A stretch of 64,000 nucleotides of DNA from Flavobacteriaceae bacterium UBA4166 (GCA_002379985.1 DFVG01000003.1:1-64000), one strand, 5' to 3'. Shown: positions 26,347-35,858, numbered from the stretch's first letter. Translations and numbers: made by a program. Notes: generated from the letters alone by a model not told the origin.

Positions 26347-26802
26347 ATGGAACTTATATTAAAGAAAGATGTAGATAACCTAGGATTCACAGACGATGTC
26401 GTTACTGTGAAGAACGGGTACGGCCGAAACTATCTTATTCCACAGGGATACGCAGTATTGGCAACTCCTTCTGCTAAAAAAGTATTGGCAGAAAACTTGA
26501 AGCAACGTGCTTACAAGGAAAAGAAAATTGTAGAAGACGCGCAGGAACAAGCCGATAAGCTTGATGAGATCCTTGAAATGAAGATCACGGCGAAAGTTGG
26601 AGAAGCAGATAAGTTATTCGGTTCTGTAACGAATGCCGACTTGGCCAACGCTCTTGAGAAAGAAGGTGTTGAGATCGACAAGAAGTATATCTCTATTGCT
26701 GGTGGCGCCATTAAGCGTGTGGGACAATACGAAGCAACGATTCGTTTCCACCGTGAGGTCGTGAAAAATTTCACGTTCGACGTGGTTGCCGAAGCGCAAT
26801 AA
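26347..26802 (+). CDS. rplI: 50S ribosomal protein L9
   Basis: This 151-residue L9 has an N-terminal rRNA-binding domain (LILKKDVDNLGFTDDVVTVK, NGYGRNYLIPQGYA), a long connecting helix (about 45-80) and a C-terminal domain (LFGSVTNADLANAL). It completes the S6-S18-L9 operon. A terminator follows within 20 bases. Confidence 0.98.
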   Translation: MELILKKDVDNLGFTDDVVTVKNGYGRNYLIPQGYAVLATPSAKKVLAENLKQRAYKEKKIVEDAQEQADKLDEILEMKITAKVGEADKLFGSVTNADLANALEKEGVEIDKKYISIAGGAIKRVGQYEATIRFHREVVKNFTFDVVAEAQ

Positions 26803-26823
26803 TCGAAACATTCACATATCAGA

Positions 26824-26849
26824 AACCTCGACTTTGGTCGGGGTTTTTG
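26824..26849 (+). terminator. Intrinsic terminator after rplI
   Basis: AACCTCGAC pairs with GTCGGGGTT around a TTTG loop, ending in a T-rich run (TTTTTG). It lies 22 bases after the rplI stop. Confidence 0.85.
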
Positions 26850-26863
26850 TTTTATAACCATTT

Positions 26864-27337
26864 ATGAAATACGCCCGACTTACCAAAGAACAGCTAGAAG
26901 AATTGCATGAAGAGTTCATCCGTTTTCTTGCCACACAATCTATTACCGGCGAAGAATGGAAGCAGATCAAAGAAACCAAACCACAAGTTGCCGAAGAAGA
27001 GATCGATATCTTCAGTGATTTGGTTTGGGACGGAGTGTTGGAAAAAGCTGAATATCTTGAAAATTTGGCGCCGCAGCAACTCTTCTTATTTAAGATAGAC
27101 GCTTCCGAAATGACATTGATCGCATTAAAAATTATGGATGCTTCCAAAGATATTACCTCAGAAGAAGGCTATCGATGGTTGCAACAGAACTATGCTTCTG
27201 AAGCCGTAGAGTTCTATACGGCAACCAAAACTTTTTCCGAAGATAAAAAGCAAGATATTTTCTCCTTAATTGAAAAAGGAGCCATCATTACGAAAGGCGA
27301 ATTATTTCGGTTTTTTGAGAAGATAATCGAAGCGTAG
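26864..27337 (+). CDS. DUF6495-like hypothetical protein
   Basis: This 157-residue soluble, acidic, mostly helical protein begins KYARLTKEQLEELHEEFIRF and has a central WDGVLEKAEYLENLAPQQLF. I associate it with a small flavobacterial family (DUF6495) often found after rplI; this assignment is from memory and not checked. It has no signal peptide, membrane helix or catalytic motif. It converges with the MacB-type permease gene three bases away. Confidence 0.72.
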   Translation: MKYARLTKEQLEELHEEFIRFLATQSITGEEWKQIKETKPQVAEEEIDIFSDLVWDGVLEKAEYLENLAPQQLFLFKIDASEMTLIALKIMDASKDITSEEGYRWLQQNYASEAVEFYTATKTFSEDKKQDIFSLIEKGAIITKGELFRFFEKIIEA

Positions 27338-27339
27338 GT

Positions 27340-28578
27340 TTATTCGTATCTAAGACTCTCAATAGGATCCAACTTCGCCGCTTTGTTTGCCGGATACGAA
27401 CCGGCCAATACGGCTACAATAAAAGAGATCGTTGTCGCCCACAACATCGCCGTCCACGGAATGGTGAAGTCGGTTCCAAATAAACTTGAGATCACAAATC
27501 GCGTTAGAATTCCTAATAAAATACCTAAGAGACTCCCAAACTGACCGATCACAATCGTCTCCATAAAGAACTGGGTAGAGATGGTTGATCGCTTGGCACC
27601 TAAGGCCTTTCGTACGCCAATTTCTCGAGTACGTTCGGTAACGGAAACCAGCATGATATTCATCAAGGCGATGGACGAACCTAAGATGGTAATAATGCTT
27701 ATAATCCAAGCGGCAATTGAAAGCACACCAGTGATAGAAGCAATTCGATTAATGAGGTCATCACTGCGCTCTATTCCAAAATTGTTTTCCTCCACCGGAC
27801 TGAGTCGGCGTATATTTCTAAAGGTCACTACCGCTTCATCTTGCGCTCCTTGCATCATTTCTTTATCGTCTACTTTTACACTGATGGTGTAATTGATATT
27901 GGGTTCGGTGAAAATTCCTCTCGCCACTTGGATTGGGATCAACACTTTGAGGTCTTGATTGTTTCCGAAGGTAGCTCCCTTGGATTCCAACACGCCAATC
28001 ACTTTGAACTTTACCCCGCGAATTGAAATGGTCTTGTTGATAGGGTTTTCATTTTCGAAAAGGTTTTTCAGAAAATCAGAGCCTATAACGCACACCTTGT
28101 TGTTATTTTGAATATCGAAAAAATTGAACTGCCGTCCCTGATCGATCTTGGTTCCGGTATTTTCTAAATAGTTTTCGTTCACTCCGTATACCTGAACTTC
28201 AGGATCGGTCTTTTCACTTTCATACTTCACTTCGGCGGCTCCTGTGCCCCGAAAAGAAATGGAGGTCTGCGCGAAAGGATACTGATAGGCATCCATAAAG
28301 CCGCGGATATCATTGTAGCTGATAATGGGATTGACCTTCTCGCGTTGCCCTCCCTGCCGCTGAATATCAAACTCATAGCGTTGGATATTGAAGGTATTCG
28401 CCCCCATGGATTCGAAATCACCGCTAATGACATTTTCTAACGCATCTACCAAACTCAAGATCCCTACCAACGCCCAGATGCCTATCGCAATGATCACGAT
28501 GGTCAGGACGGTACGTAGCAACTGACTTCTAATAGAATCCAGTGCAATGCGTACATTTTCTTTAAAGAGTGAAAACAT
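27340..28578 (-). CDS. MacB/FtsX-type ABC transporter permease
   Basis: This 412-residue membrane protein has an N-terminal helix (about 20-42), a large periplasmic MacB-PCD-like domain (about 50-275) and three C-terminal helices forming the FtsX domain. The last part contains SVTERTREIGVRKALGAKRSTI, the usual ATPase-coupling loop. It should pair with a MacB-type ATPase for lipoprotein or small-molecule export, but no ATPase gene is adjacent. Confidence 0.88.
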   Translation of the reverse strand: MFSLFKENVRIALDSIRSQLLRTVLTIVIIAIGIWALVGILSLVDALENVISGDFESMGANTFNIQRYEFDIQRQGGQREKVNPIISYNDIRGFMDAYQYPFAQTSISFRGTGAAEVKYESEKTDPEVQVYGVNENYLENTGTKIDQGRQFNFFDIQNNNKVCVIGSDFLKNLFENENPINKTISIRGVKFKVIGVLESKGATFGNNQDLKVLIPIQVARGIFTEPNINYTISVKVDDKEMMQGAQDEAVVTFRNIRRLSPVEENNFGIERSDDLINRIASITGVLSIAAWIISIITILGSSIALMNIMLVSVTERTREIGVRKALGAKRSTISTQFFMETIVIGQFGSLLGILLGILTRFVISSLFGTDFTIPWTAMLWATTISFIVAVLAGSYPANKAAKLDPIESLRYE

Positions 28579-28644
28579 AGAAACAACTTCTGTGGCGTTA
28601 GACTATTAAGCCGGCATAAAGTTACAATTTAGCCAATATTTTAA

Positions 28645-28652
28645 GATATTTG
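28645..28652 (+). promoter_or_regulatory. Weak -7 box for hisS
   Basis: GATATTTG differs from TAnnTTTG at one position and lies 28 bases before the TTG start. No TTG -33 box is visible. Confidence 0.3.
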
Positions 28653-28680
28653 TGCACGCAAATCTTATAAAGCCAAAGTC

Positions 28681-30051
28681 TTGTCTAAAAAACCTTCCAT
28701 CCCTAAAGGAACCCGCGATTTTTCTCCGGAAGAAGTGGCCAAACGCAGCTATATCTTTGAAACGATCAAGCGTTGTTTCAAGTTGTATGGGTTTCAACCT
28801 ATTGAAACTCCTAGCTTCGAAAATTATGAAACTTTGATGGGAAAATACGGGGATGAAGGCGATCGCTTGATATTTAAGATTTTAAATAGTGGTGACTTTC
28901 TTCGGAAAGTAGATGATGCTACCTATGCTGAAAAGGATGCAGCGGCTATGACGTCCAAAATTTCTGAAAAAGCCTTGCGCTACGACCTCACCGTGCCATT
29001 TGCGCGCTATGTGGTGCAACATCAAAACGAAATCGATTTTCCCTTCAAGCGCTATCAAATGCAACCCGTGTGGCGTGCCGATCGGCCACAAAAAGGCCGT
29101 TTTAGAGAATTTTATCAATGTGATGCCGACGTAGTTGGTAGTACTTCACTCTGGCAGGAAGTAGAACTGATTCAGTTGTACGATGCCGTTTTTTCGGAAT
29201 TAAAACTGAAGGGTACGACGATCAAACTAAACAATCGCAAGGTATTGAGCGGGTTAGCCGAAGTGATCGGTGCTTCCGAACAGCTCATTGACTTTACCGT
29301 GGCGTTGGATAAGCTTGATAAGATCGGAAAAGAAAAGGTGGAGACCGAAATGCGAGAAAAGGGTATTTCCGAAGCCGCCATTCAAAAAATTCAACCGCTC
29401 TTTGAGGTTTCTGGAGATGCTTCCGAGCAATTGCAAACCTTAGAAACCATGCTGCAGCATTCTGAAGTTGGACAACAAGGTATTAAGGAACTACGATTCA
29501 TTATTGAGAAGATTGGCGAATTAGGCTTGCGAACGGCGCAATTAGCGATCGATGTGACCTTGGCACGCGGACTCAATTATTACACAGGAGCCATTATGGA
29601 GGTGGCGCCTCCCGAAGGCGTTGCGATGGGAAGTATTGGCGGTGGCGGACGCTATGATGATCTCACAGGGATCTTCGGACTTAAAAATATGAGTGGGGTA
29701 GGGATTTCTTTTGGTCTCGACCGAATTTATTTGGTGATGGAAGCCCTTGCCTTATTCCCGGAAACGGTTCGGGAAGGCACGCAAGTATTGTTCCTTAACT
29801 TCGGAGAAGAAGAATCGCTATACGCCATGAAAGCGATCACAGCATTACGAAAACAAGGTATTGCTGCGGAATTATATCCCGACGCAGCCAAGATGGGAAA
29901 ACAAATGGGCTATGCAGACAAGCGCGACATTCCTTATGTGGTGTTGGCCGGAGAAGCGGAAATGGCTAAGCATCAATATACATTAAAGAACATGAAGACT
30001 GGGGAGCAAGAATACGTAAATTTTGAAGCGCTGCTAGAAAACTTGCATTAG
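28681..30051 (+). CDS. hisS: Histidyl-tRNA synthetase
   Basis: This 456-residue class II synthetase attaches histidine to tRNA-His. Motif 1 lies around IETPSFENYETLMGKYG, motif 2 is the QPVWRADRPQKGRFREFYQCD region, the histidine-specific blocks are LARGLNYYTGAIMEV and GGGGRYDDL, and motif 3 is GVGISFGLDRIYLV. The C-terminal anticodon-binding domain covers about 365-450. The start is TTG at 28681: SKKPSIPKGTRDFSPEEVAKR is the expected N-terminus, and no in-frame ATG lies upstream. Confidence 0.96.
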   Translation: MSKKPSIPKGTRDFSPEEVAKRSYIFETIKRCFKLYGFQPIETPSFENYETLMGKYGDEGDRLIFKILNSGDFLRKVDDATYAEKDAAAMTSKISEKALRYDLTVPFARYVVQHQNEIDFPFKRYQMQPVWRADRPQKGRFREFYQCDADVVGSTSLWQEVELIQLYDAVFSELKLKGTTIKLNNRKVLSGLAEVIGASEQLIDFTVALDKLDKIGKEKVETEMREKGISEAAIQKIQPLFEVSGDASEQLQTLETMLQHSEVGQQGIKELRFIIEKIGELGLRTAQLAIDVTLARGLNYYTGAIMEVAPPEGVAMGSIGGGGRYDDLTGIFGLKNMSGVGISFGLDRIYLVMEALALFPETVREGTQVLFLNFGEEESLYAMKAITALRKQGIAAELYPDAAKMGKQMGYADKRDIPYVVLAGEAEMAKHQYTLKNMKTGEQEYVNFEALLENLH

Positions 30052-30242
30052 GCTCCACTTTGAAATAATTTTGACATTAACGTTATGTGTCATTGGCTAG
30101 TAAGAAGAAGCTCAGATATCACCAACGAGCCCTTTGACATTAAGAAATAACTGGACATATTATTGGTAAACCTTTATCGGATATTCCTGTAGAGAATATA
30201 TTCTTGGATAGATTGAGTTGACATCCAAAAAAACTACTTACC

Positions 30243-31622
30243 ATGAAGAATATTACTCTAATACTCCTTATTTTTTCCTTCGGAGCGTTACAAGCTCAAA
30301 TTGTAACAATCCCTGATGCTAATTTTAAAAATGCCTTACTAAATCACGACCCGGTAATTGATACCAATAGTGATGGAGAGCTTCAGCTTTCGGAAGCTGA
30401 AGCTTTTGCGGGAACGTTAAATCTCTTCGATAAAGATATTAGCAACCTTACAGGACTTGAAACCTTCGTAAATATTACAGGCCTCGAATGCAGTCAAAAT
30501 TCGATTAGTAATATTGATGTTTCAGCCAACGATCAATTAGTTTTATTGAATTGTGGCAATAATGATTTTACATCCATCGATGTAAGCAATAATGTATTAT
30601 TGCAGGTATTTTCTTGTAGCAGCAGTCTTGTAACGAGCCTAGATCTCAGTCAAAATACTGCATTAAATGAACTGTATTTACCCTTCAGTGCCATAGAGAC
30701 CTTAGACTTAACTTCGAATATTAATTTAAGAGTTATTAATCTATTTGGAAATCAACCAAACCCACTAGAGATCACTTCTTTAAATGTGAGTACTTTAATA
30801 GATTTGGAAGAACTTTTAATTGGCCATACCAAAATTAATAGTTTGGATGTATCTTTTAATAATAAACTTAAATATCTGAATTGTAAAGGAACTGATATAT
30901 CGACTCTTGATTTGTCAATGAATCAGGATCTTGTTATGTTAGTTGTGGATCGGCTAGATCTTGAGGAGTTAGATCTTTCAGAGAATAAAAACCTAGAACT
31001 TCTCTCTATTAAAGAGAACAATTTTTCTTCATACGATTTTGGGTCTATTCCAAGTTTGCGTTGGGTAGACTTCTCAGAAAACCCTTTTACAGAAGTAGAT
31101 TTTTCTTCAAACGAATTATTGTGCGGCATGTATGGTAATGAATGCCCTAACCTAACGTTTATAAATGTTAGAAATGGAAATAATACCGAATTTCAATATG
31201 GAGATTGGTGTAATTTTAATACGGGTGGTGATCTAGATTGGAGTGCACCATCGGGGATTTATGTTTCCAATAATCCTCAATTAACTACGATGTGTGTCGA
31301 TAATGTTACCTATGCGGAGAAAAATTTTAGTGAAGTTCAAGCAAATGTAAATTATACTGAGAATTGCGAATTGAACATTGATGGGTTGAATAGTATTGAA
31401 GTTAGTATATATCCTAATCCGGTTACAGATGAGTTATATCTTACATCTGGTGTAACGTTGTCCTCTATTTCAGTAATGAATTTGCTCGGACAACAAGTAC
31501 TGTCCACAACTAGCAATAGCAATATCAAAAGCTTGGACGTTTCAAACTTGGATTCTGGAACTTACTTTGTACGAGTGACCGCAGCGACAAGCTCACAAGT
31601 GTTTCAAATCATAAAGCAATAA
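30243..31622 (+). CDS. Secreted leucine-rich-repeat protein with T9SS sorting domain
   Basis: This 459-residue protein has a signal peptide (ILLIFSFGALQAQ) and an opening typical of the family (IPDANFKNALLNHDPVIDTN, then SDGELQLSEAEAF). About ten irregular leucine-rich repeats of roughly 21 residues follow (for example LEELDLSENKNLELLSI). The C-terminal 75 residues are a type A sorting domain (SIYPNPVTDELYL, LGQQVLSTTS, DSGTYFVRV). The type IX system should therefore place it on the surface or secrete it. The gene is visibly richer in A and T than its neighbours and lies alone between long spacers, so recent transfer is possible. The ligand is unknown. Confidence 0.9.
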   Translation: MKNITLILLIFSFGALQAQIVTIPDANFKNALLNHDPVIDTNSDGELQLSEAEAFAGTLNLFDKDISNLTGLETFVNITGLECSQNSISNIDVSANDQLVLLNCGNNDFTSIDVSNNVLLQVFSCSSSLVTSLDLSQNTALNELYLPFSAIETLDLTSNINLRVINLFGNQPNPLEITSLNVSTLIDLEELLIGHTKINSLDVSFNNKLKYLNCKGTDISTLDLSMNQDLVMLVVDRLDLEELDLSENKNLELLSIKENNFSSYDFGSIPSLRWVDFSENPFTEVDFSSNELLCGMYGNECPNLTFINVRNGNNTEFQYGDWCNFNTGGDLDWSAPSGIYVSNNPQLTTMCVDNVTYAEKNFSEVQANVNYTENCELNIDGLNSIEVSIYPNPVTDELYLTSGVTLSSISVMNLLGQQVLSTTSNSNIKSLDVSNLDSGTYFVRVTAATSSQVFQIIKQ

Positions 31623-31796
31623 CGATTTCAGCTAAATACTAAAAACAACAAAAGCCCACGACCAATACATACTTTGGTTGCGCGAGTAGCCAACTGGTAC
31701 GGATGACCACTTTCTACTTAGATCCATCACAGGAAAGGTATTATCAATATCATGGTTCCCCCAACACTGCCTTATATAGTAGGTTTTTTGCTCCTC

Positions 31797-32921
31797 CTAC
31801 AATTGAATCTGATCGTGTTTGCTTTGCAGAAAGTCTCTAGAAGAATCTTCTTCGATCTCGATCCAAACAGGGAGGTGGTCTGAGACTTGATTTCGCTTCC
31901 AATAGCGGTGAAAGTAACTGTCGAATGCTTGATCGTCTGTCAGCGTGCTAGGATCATTTTTATGCGCTAGCATCATTTCATGGTATTCCGCTCTAGCGAT
32001 ATCCGTAAAAACATAGTCGTATAGTGGAAAAACGCCTCCCGAATCTTTATCATACACATTCTTACGAAGCTTAAAATAGGCGTCGGTTTTCATGAAAATC
32101 CGGTCATAACATTCGGTTTGACTGGTGTTGGTAGGCACGCCAATCAAGCTTTCACATTCTTTAAAACCTTCCTCAGTAATTAAAGAAACTATGTCGTGAT
32201 TATCGTTGTAGAGATTGGTATCTCCCAAGAGGATAAGATTTTCATTCCATAGGTGTTTCTTGCTAACTTTTTCCTTGTATACTTCTAATAGCAGTCGTAG
32301 TTCTTCTTTTCGAAGTGCTTTGTCTTCGGAATCATTTCCGGGATGAAGATGAAGTCCTACCGTGGAAAACTTCTTCCAACCCGTTTCAAATCCGGTGATA
32401 GAGGGCGTTCGCTTCAACTGAAAGATATTCTGTAGAGGATCTACAAATTCCTCGGGAATCACCAACTCACCTGAAAGTCCGGAATGCTGTACCCGTCTCG
32501 TGTCAAAAATATATCCGAAGCGCTCTTTGTTCCCGCTGGAACCTTCGGTAATATCGGTGATTATGTAAGACCAATGACTACCCAAAATTTTCATGACGAG
32601 ATCGAGGTCATACAGAGAGCGTTTGATCTCTTGAATGGCCACGATGTCAAAGGCATTGATGATCTCGGCAATATAGAAATATGCTTCCGGAAGGCGTTCC
32701 CCAAGATGTCCAAACTCCTTGACATTCCACGAAGCCAGCAATATGTTGCGGTCCATTTCTTTCTTCGGAACCTGTGTTGCGAGTCCGTCTTTAAGCGCGA
32801 TCAGATTCTGAAGTGTTCTTTTTTTATCGGCTTCAGACATGCGAAGCGCTTCTTCATAAAAAACTAAGGAATATTTATTGGGAAGTAATTGCCAATCGGG
32901 ACGAAGATCATTATACCACAT
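31797..32921 (-). CDS. Endonuclease/exonuclease/phosphatase family protein
   Basis: This 374-residue protein of the DNase I/EEP fold shows the family metal and catalytic motifs: ILLASWNVKEFG, VAIQEIKRSLYD (the metal-binding Glu), LHLHPG, LLGDTNLYNDNHD and VSDHLPVWIEI near the C-terminus. It has no signal peptide, so it is probably cytoplasmic. The substrate could be DNA, RNA or a phosphoester lipid. It is monocistronic. Confidence 0.85.
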   Translation of the reverse strand: MWYNDLRPDWQLLPNKYSLVFYEEALRMSEADKKRTLQNLIALKDGLATQVPKKEMDRNILLASWNVKEFGHLGERLPEAYFYIAEIINAFDIVAIQEIKRSLYDLDLVMKILGSHWSYIITDITEGSSGNKERFGYIFDTRRVQHSGLSGELVIPEEFVDPLQNIFQLKRTPSITGFETGWKKFSTVGLHLHPGNDSEDKALRKEELRLLLEVYKEKVSKKHLWNENLILLGDTNLYNDNHDIVSLITEEGFKECESLIGVPTNTSQTECYDRIFMKTDAYFKLRKNVYDKDSGGVFPLYDYVFTDIARAEYHEMMLAHKNDPSTLTDDQAFDSYFHRYWKRNQVSDHLPVWIEIEEDSSRDFLQSKHDQIQL

Positions 32922-33027
32922 ACGATAAGTAATTGAAATTGAGTATGCAAGATAAATGATTAAGACCCGAACTTTGTTAGGAAAACCCTCTGAATTCCGT
33001 AAGGAAAATTCCTGTATGGGTATGCGT

Positions 33028-33297
33028 TTAGGCTCTCAATAGATACTCAAGAGAATGCCTTGTAACCTTTGCGATATAGTGTTTATGGTATTGCGACCCT
33101 ACATGTCTCACCACGTACCGGTTCAGCCATAGTCCGTGGATGGCAAAGGTCTTCATATTTTCAACGTGCATGGCTCCGGGAGTATCATAGTTATATTCAT
33201 AGGTCACGCCATTTTTAAAGGTCAGGCTAATGGCCTCTTCGGAAATGTGATAATAACGAATATTGGACGTGCCGCTTAGATTTTCATACGCTATCAT
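33028..33297 (-). CDS. Small protein, possibly KTSC-like
   Basis: This 89-residue protein contains ISLTFKNGVTYEYNYDTPGAMHVENMK followed by GLWLNRYV, written here in part; the pattern (aliphatic strand, FKNG, Y-x-Y, then a helix and G-x2-LN-R) resembles the KTSC fold, which is often fused to lysyl-tRNA synthetases or nucleases. It has no signal peptide. The gene is flanked by short spacers and may be cotranscribed with the downstream nuclease gene. The family call is tentative. Confidence 0.6.
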   Translation of the reverse strand: MIAYENLSGTSNIRYYHISEEAISLTFKNGVTYEYNYDTPGAMHVENMKTFAIHGLWLNRYVVRHVGSQYHKHYIAKVTRHSLEYLLRA

Positions 33298-33373
33298 GTG
33301 AAAAACAATAAAAGTTTCTCAAACCTAAGTCAGAATCAGAGATACTTGTTACGGTTTTCCGTAGCGGCAGGAA

Positions 33374-34039
33374 TTAGATCAAGCCCATGTCTTTCGCAAG
33401 CGCCACAAGTTGGGTGCTATTTTTAGCGTTGAAGTGGTCTTTTAATTTACTGAGCCGTTTTTCGACGGTACTCAAACTACTGGGGCGAATGTTTTGTTCT
33501 TTTAAGAAATAGCTGATGTCCTCTTGTTGATATCCTTTGGAAAGTTGATCCAGCAGCGTCACATCGAAATCGGTAATTTCAAAATTTGAATCTTTAGAAA
33601 ACCCATTGGCAATAGGTTCAGAATAAAAAGAGTTGCCCCGACTCACTTCTTTAATAGCCGCTGTGAGATCTAGCAGTCCTTTTCTGCCTTTACAAACATA
33701 GCCTTTGACCGTTGTCAATTTGGTGAGTGCTCTGGCTACGTCAACACGATCGTCTACAGAAAAGATGATGATAGGTACTTCAGGATGTTCTGCGGCTAAG
33801 ATACTGGCGAGTTCTTTTCCGGAAGCTAAGTGGTTATTTCTGTAATCGGGTTTGAAGGAGAGATCGGTAATTAAAAGCTCAAAAGGGGCCTGTTGAAGCG
33901 TGGCTTTTTTCACTTTTAAATACGCTTCATCGCAGTAACTGGCATAGGCAATCTCTGGAATACTGAGATTCCTCAAGGTAGCTTGAATTCCCTCGTTGAT
34001 ACTGCCTAAGTCTTCCGCAACTAATACTTTTTTAAACAT
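33374..34039 (-). CDS. LuxR/NarL-like response regulator
   Basis: This 221-residue regulator has a receiver domain (about 1-130; VLVAEDLGSI at the start, phosphoacceptor in LLITDLSFKPDYR, and a lysine in VKGYVCKGRKGL) and a C-terminal LuxR-type helix-turn-helix (about 155-215; SSLSTVEKRLSKLKDHFNAKN). It directly follows the TPR histidine kinase gene with no gap, so the two form a cognate pair. Confidence 0.9.
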   Translation of the reverse strand: MFKKVLVAEDLGSINEGIQATLRNLSIPEIAYASYCDEAYLKVKKATLQQAPFELLITDLSFKPDYRNNHLASGKELASILAAEHPEVPIIIFSVDDRVDVARALTKLTTVKGYVCKGRKGLLDLTAAIKEVSRGNSFYSEPIANGFSKDSNFEITDFDVTLLDQLSKGYQQEDISYFLKEQNIRPSSLSTVEKRLSKLKDHFNAKNSTQLVALAKDMGLI

Positions 34040-35659
34040 CTATATAATAATTTCAGCTTGAAAGCCATGTGGTGTATTTGAAGTAAAAGTAATAGAACCC
34101 GAGACTGCCTTAATACGGTTTTCCGCATATCTTAGTCCGCTTTTCGGTTCTTCCTGCGCCCCAATCCCATTGTCACGGTACTGAACGTGTACTTTTGACG
34201 CTTGATATTCAAAACTAATTACCGCAAAACTCGCATTACTGTGTTTCTGAGTATTGGTAAGCAACTCTTGAAGTACCTTGTAAAGCGCTTCTTTTTTTAT
34301 TTTCGACAGCGAACCCCACGGAACCTTACTTGTATTTTTGGGGATAACGGTAATTTTTTCCGAAGAGAATTGCGTAAACAGATCTGATAGAACCTGGAGG
34401 AAGGGTTGGCTAGTATCTAACGCATTATGCGTTCGAGAAAGCGAGCGAGCCTGTTGATAGATCTTGTCAATAGCATCTAAAACGGGCACGTCTTTCTTAT
34501 CTGAAAGTTTATTCATAACCATAAACAGGTTGTTGGCGATATCATCATGAACGTGTTGTGCAATTGCTTGTTCGGTTTCAAAAACAGCACGTTTCCTTTT
34601 TCTTTTGTGCCGAATGATAAGCAGGATAGATGGAATCAAGATCAACACCAAACCCGTGATGGCTAAAAATAGCGTCCGCTCCTGAACGAGCTGTGCGGAT
34701 AACGCCTCACGTTCAGCTTCCGACTTATCATATTTCAGTAGTGCGTAGGCGTTTTCAATATCTCCTTTCAAAATATTCAAACTGTCTGATAATTGAACAT
34801 AACGCGAAGCGTATTCTGTTTGATTCAGTGTTAATAATAATCCCAACGCTTCTTTTTCATATGATTTGTCACCTATTTGCCTTGAACTACGATACATCTG
34901 CGGTGCATATTTCAGGGCTTGTGTTATATCATTTCTACGAATGTAATGCTGAACTAAATGACGGTGGATGGAATAATTTCTAATGGTATTTGAAAGTGAC
35001 TTTTCTAATTGTAGCGCTTTCAACAGTTCAGGCGCTCCTCCTTCTCCGGAAAGAGAGCGTGCATTGCCCAAATTGTCAAGAAATTTAGTGCTGTGATATA
35101 AGGTGTCTGCAGACAATTGGGGGATGATATCCAAACCCAATTGATAGGTAGCAATTGCTTTATCAAATAGCTTCTGCTCTTTATACAACGTCGCTTGATT
35201 GTTCAAGATATACAGACTATCTAAGGTATTATCAGCTAGGGATAACGCTTTGTTGTATTGTTTGTCTGAAAGGTTAAATAGCCCTTTTTCTTGCTGTAGA
35301 ATTCCGAGAAGGCACAAGACGCGTACCCTTGCCGCTATACTATTTTTATCAAGTAATGACAGGCTTTTCACTGCAAGCTGTTCACTGGCCTCGGCGTCTC
35401 CAATTTTATAATAGGTAGTGGCCATAACCTCATAAACATAAGCCTGATAATAGTTCGGTTGTTTTGCTATGGTTTCTGGATGCGACTGTAGATAGTCAAT
35501 TCCTTTAACCCATGCGATGTAGTCTGTGTTGAGTCGAATATCATTTAGAATCGAATCCAATTCATTCTTTGTGTTTTGGCTATAAGCCGAAGTCTTCAGT
35601 AGAAAAAAAATACTACAGATAAAGCAAAAAAAGAGGAATGAGTGTCGGTGTCGATTCAT
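34040..35659 (-). CDS. TPR-domain sensor histidine kinase
   Basis: This 539-residue kinase has a signal peptide (LFFCFICSIFFLLKTSAYSQ), a periplasmic region of tetratricopeptide-type helical repeats (about 30-310), one membrane helix (LFLAITGLVLILIPSILLII) and a cytoplasmic kinase core of the HisKA_3/NarX type. The phosphoacceptor histidine is in AQHVHDDIANNLF and the ATPase N-box in LQELLTNTQKHSNAS, with DNGIGAQ as the G1 box. The ATG at 35659 is preferred over an upstream in-frame start at 35752, which would run into the preceding small gene. It is the second gene of a three-gene operon. Confidence 0.9.
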   Translation of the reverse strand: MNRHRHSFLFFCFICSIFFLLKTSAYSQNTKNELDSILNDIRLNTDYIAWVKGIDYLQSHPETIAKQPNYYQAYVYEVMATTYYKIGDAEASEQLAVKSLSLLDKNSIAARVRVLCLLGILQQEKGLFNLSDKQYNKALSLADNTLDSLYILNNQATLYKEQKLFDKAIATYQLGLDIIPQLSADTLYHSTKFLDNLGNARSLSGEGGAPELLKALQLEKSLSNTIRNYSIHRHLVQHYIRRNDITQALKYAPQMYRSSRQIGDKSYEKEALGLLLTLNQTEYASRYVQLSDSLNILKGDIENAYALLKYDKSEAEREALSAQLVQERTLFLAITGLVLILIPSILLIIRHKRKRKRAVFETEQAIAQHVHDDIANNLFMVMNKLSDKKDVPVLDAIDKIYQQARSLSRTHNALDTSQPFLQVLSDLFTQFSSEKITVIPKNTSKVPWGSLSKIKKEALYKVLQELLTNTQKHSNASFAVISFEYQASKVHVQYRDNGIGAQEEPKSGLRYAENRIKAVSGSITFTSNTPHGFQAEIII

Positions 35660-35690
35660 TCCTCTAAAAGTACTTAATTGATTTGAAACA

Positions 35691-35858
35691 TCAGTTATTT
35701 CCATCCGGTGGCGGCGGTGGCGGTGGCGGTGGAATAGGATCATTCTCACCACAACAAGCTTCAGGTTGTTTGTCTTGCGAGTGTAATTGTTCTGGTGTGC
35801 ATGAGGTTATCCCTGAAATGAGGAAAACCGTAACCAACATTATAAATAATTTCTTCAT
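35691..35858 (-). CDS. Tiny proline-rich lipoprotein upstream of a two-component system
   Basis: This 55-codon gene has a complete lipoprotein signal (FLISGITSC, Cys at position 20), a short middle with a CC pair (PEACCGEND) and a run of nine prolines before the C-terminal DGNN. ATG is at 35858-35856 and TGA at 35693-35691. It lies 31 bases before the histidine kinase on the same strand. The complementary strand has a longer open frame with a polyglycine run, which is only the shadow of the proline codons. A ligand or modulator of the kinase's periplasmic TPR domain is a plausible but unproven role. Confidence 0.72.
   Translation of the reverse strand: MKKLFIMLVTVFLISGITSCTPEQLHSQDKQPEACCGENDPIPPPPPPPPPDGNN

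Noticed and set aside
31640..31730. 31-codon minus-strand frame in the spacer after the LRR gene
   Set aside because: It has no conserved feature, promoter or coupling to a neighbour. A weak hairpin (CGACCAA/TTGGTTG) is also here but has no T-run.
35660..35752. Longer N-terminus for the TPR histidine kinase
   Set aside because: It would start inside the small lipoprotein gene and place a His/Arg-rich segment before an otherwise perfect signal peptide.
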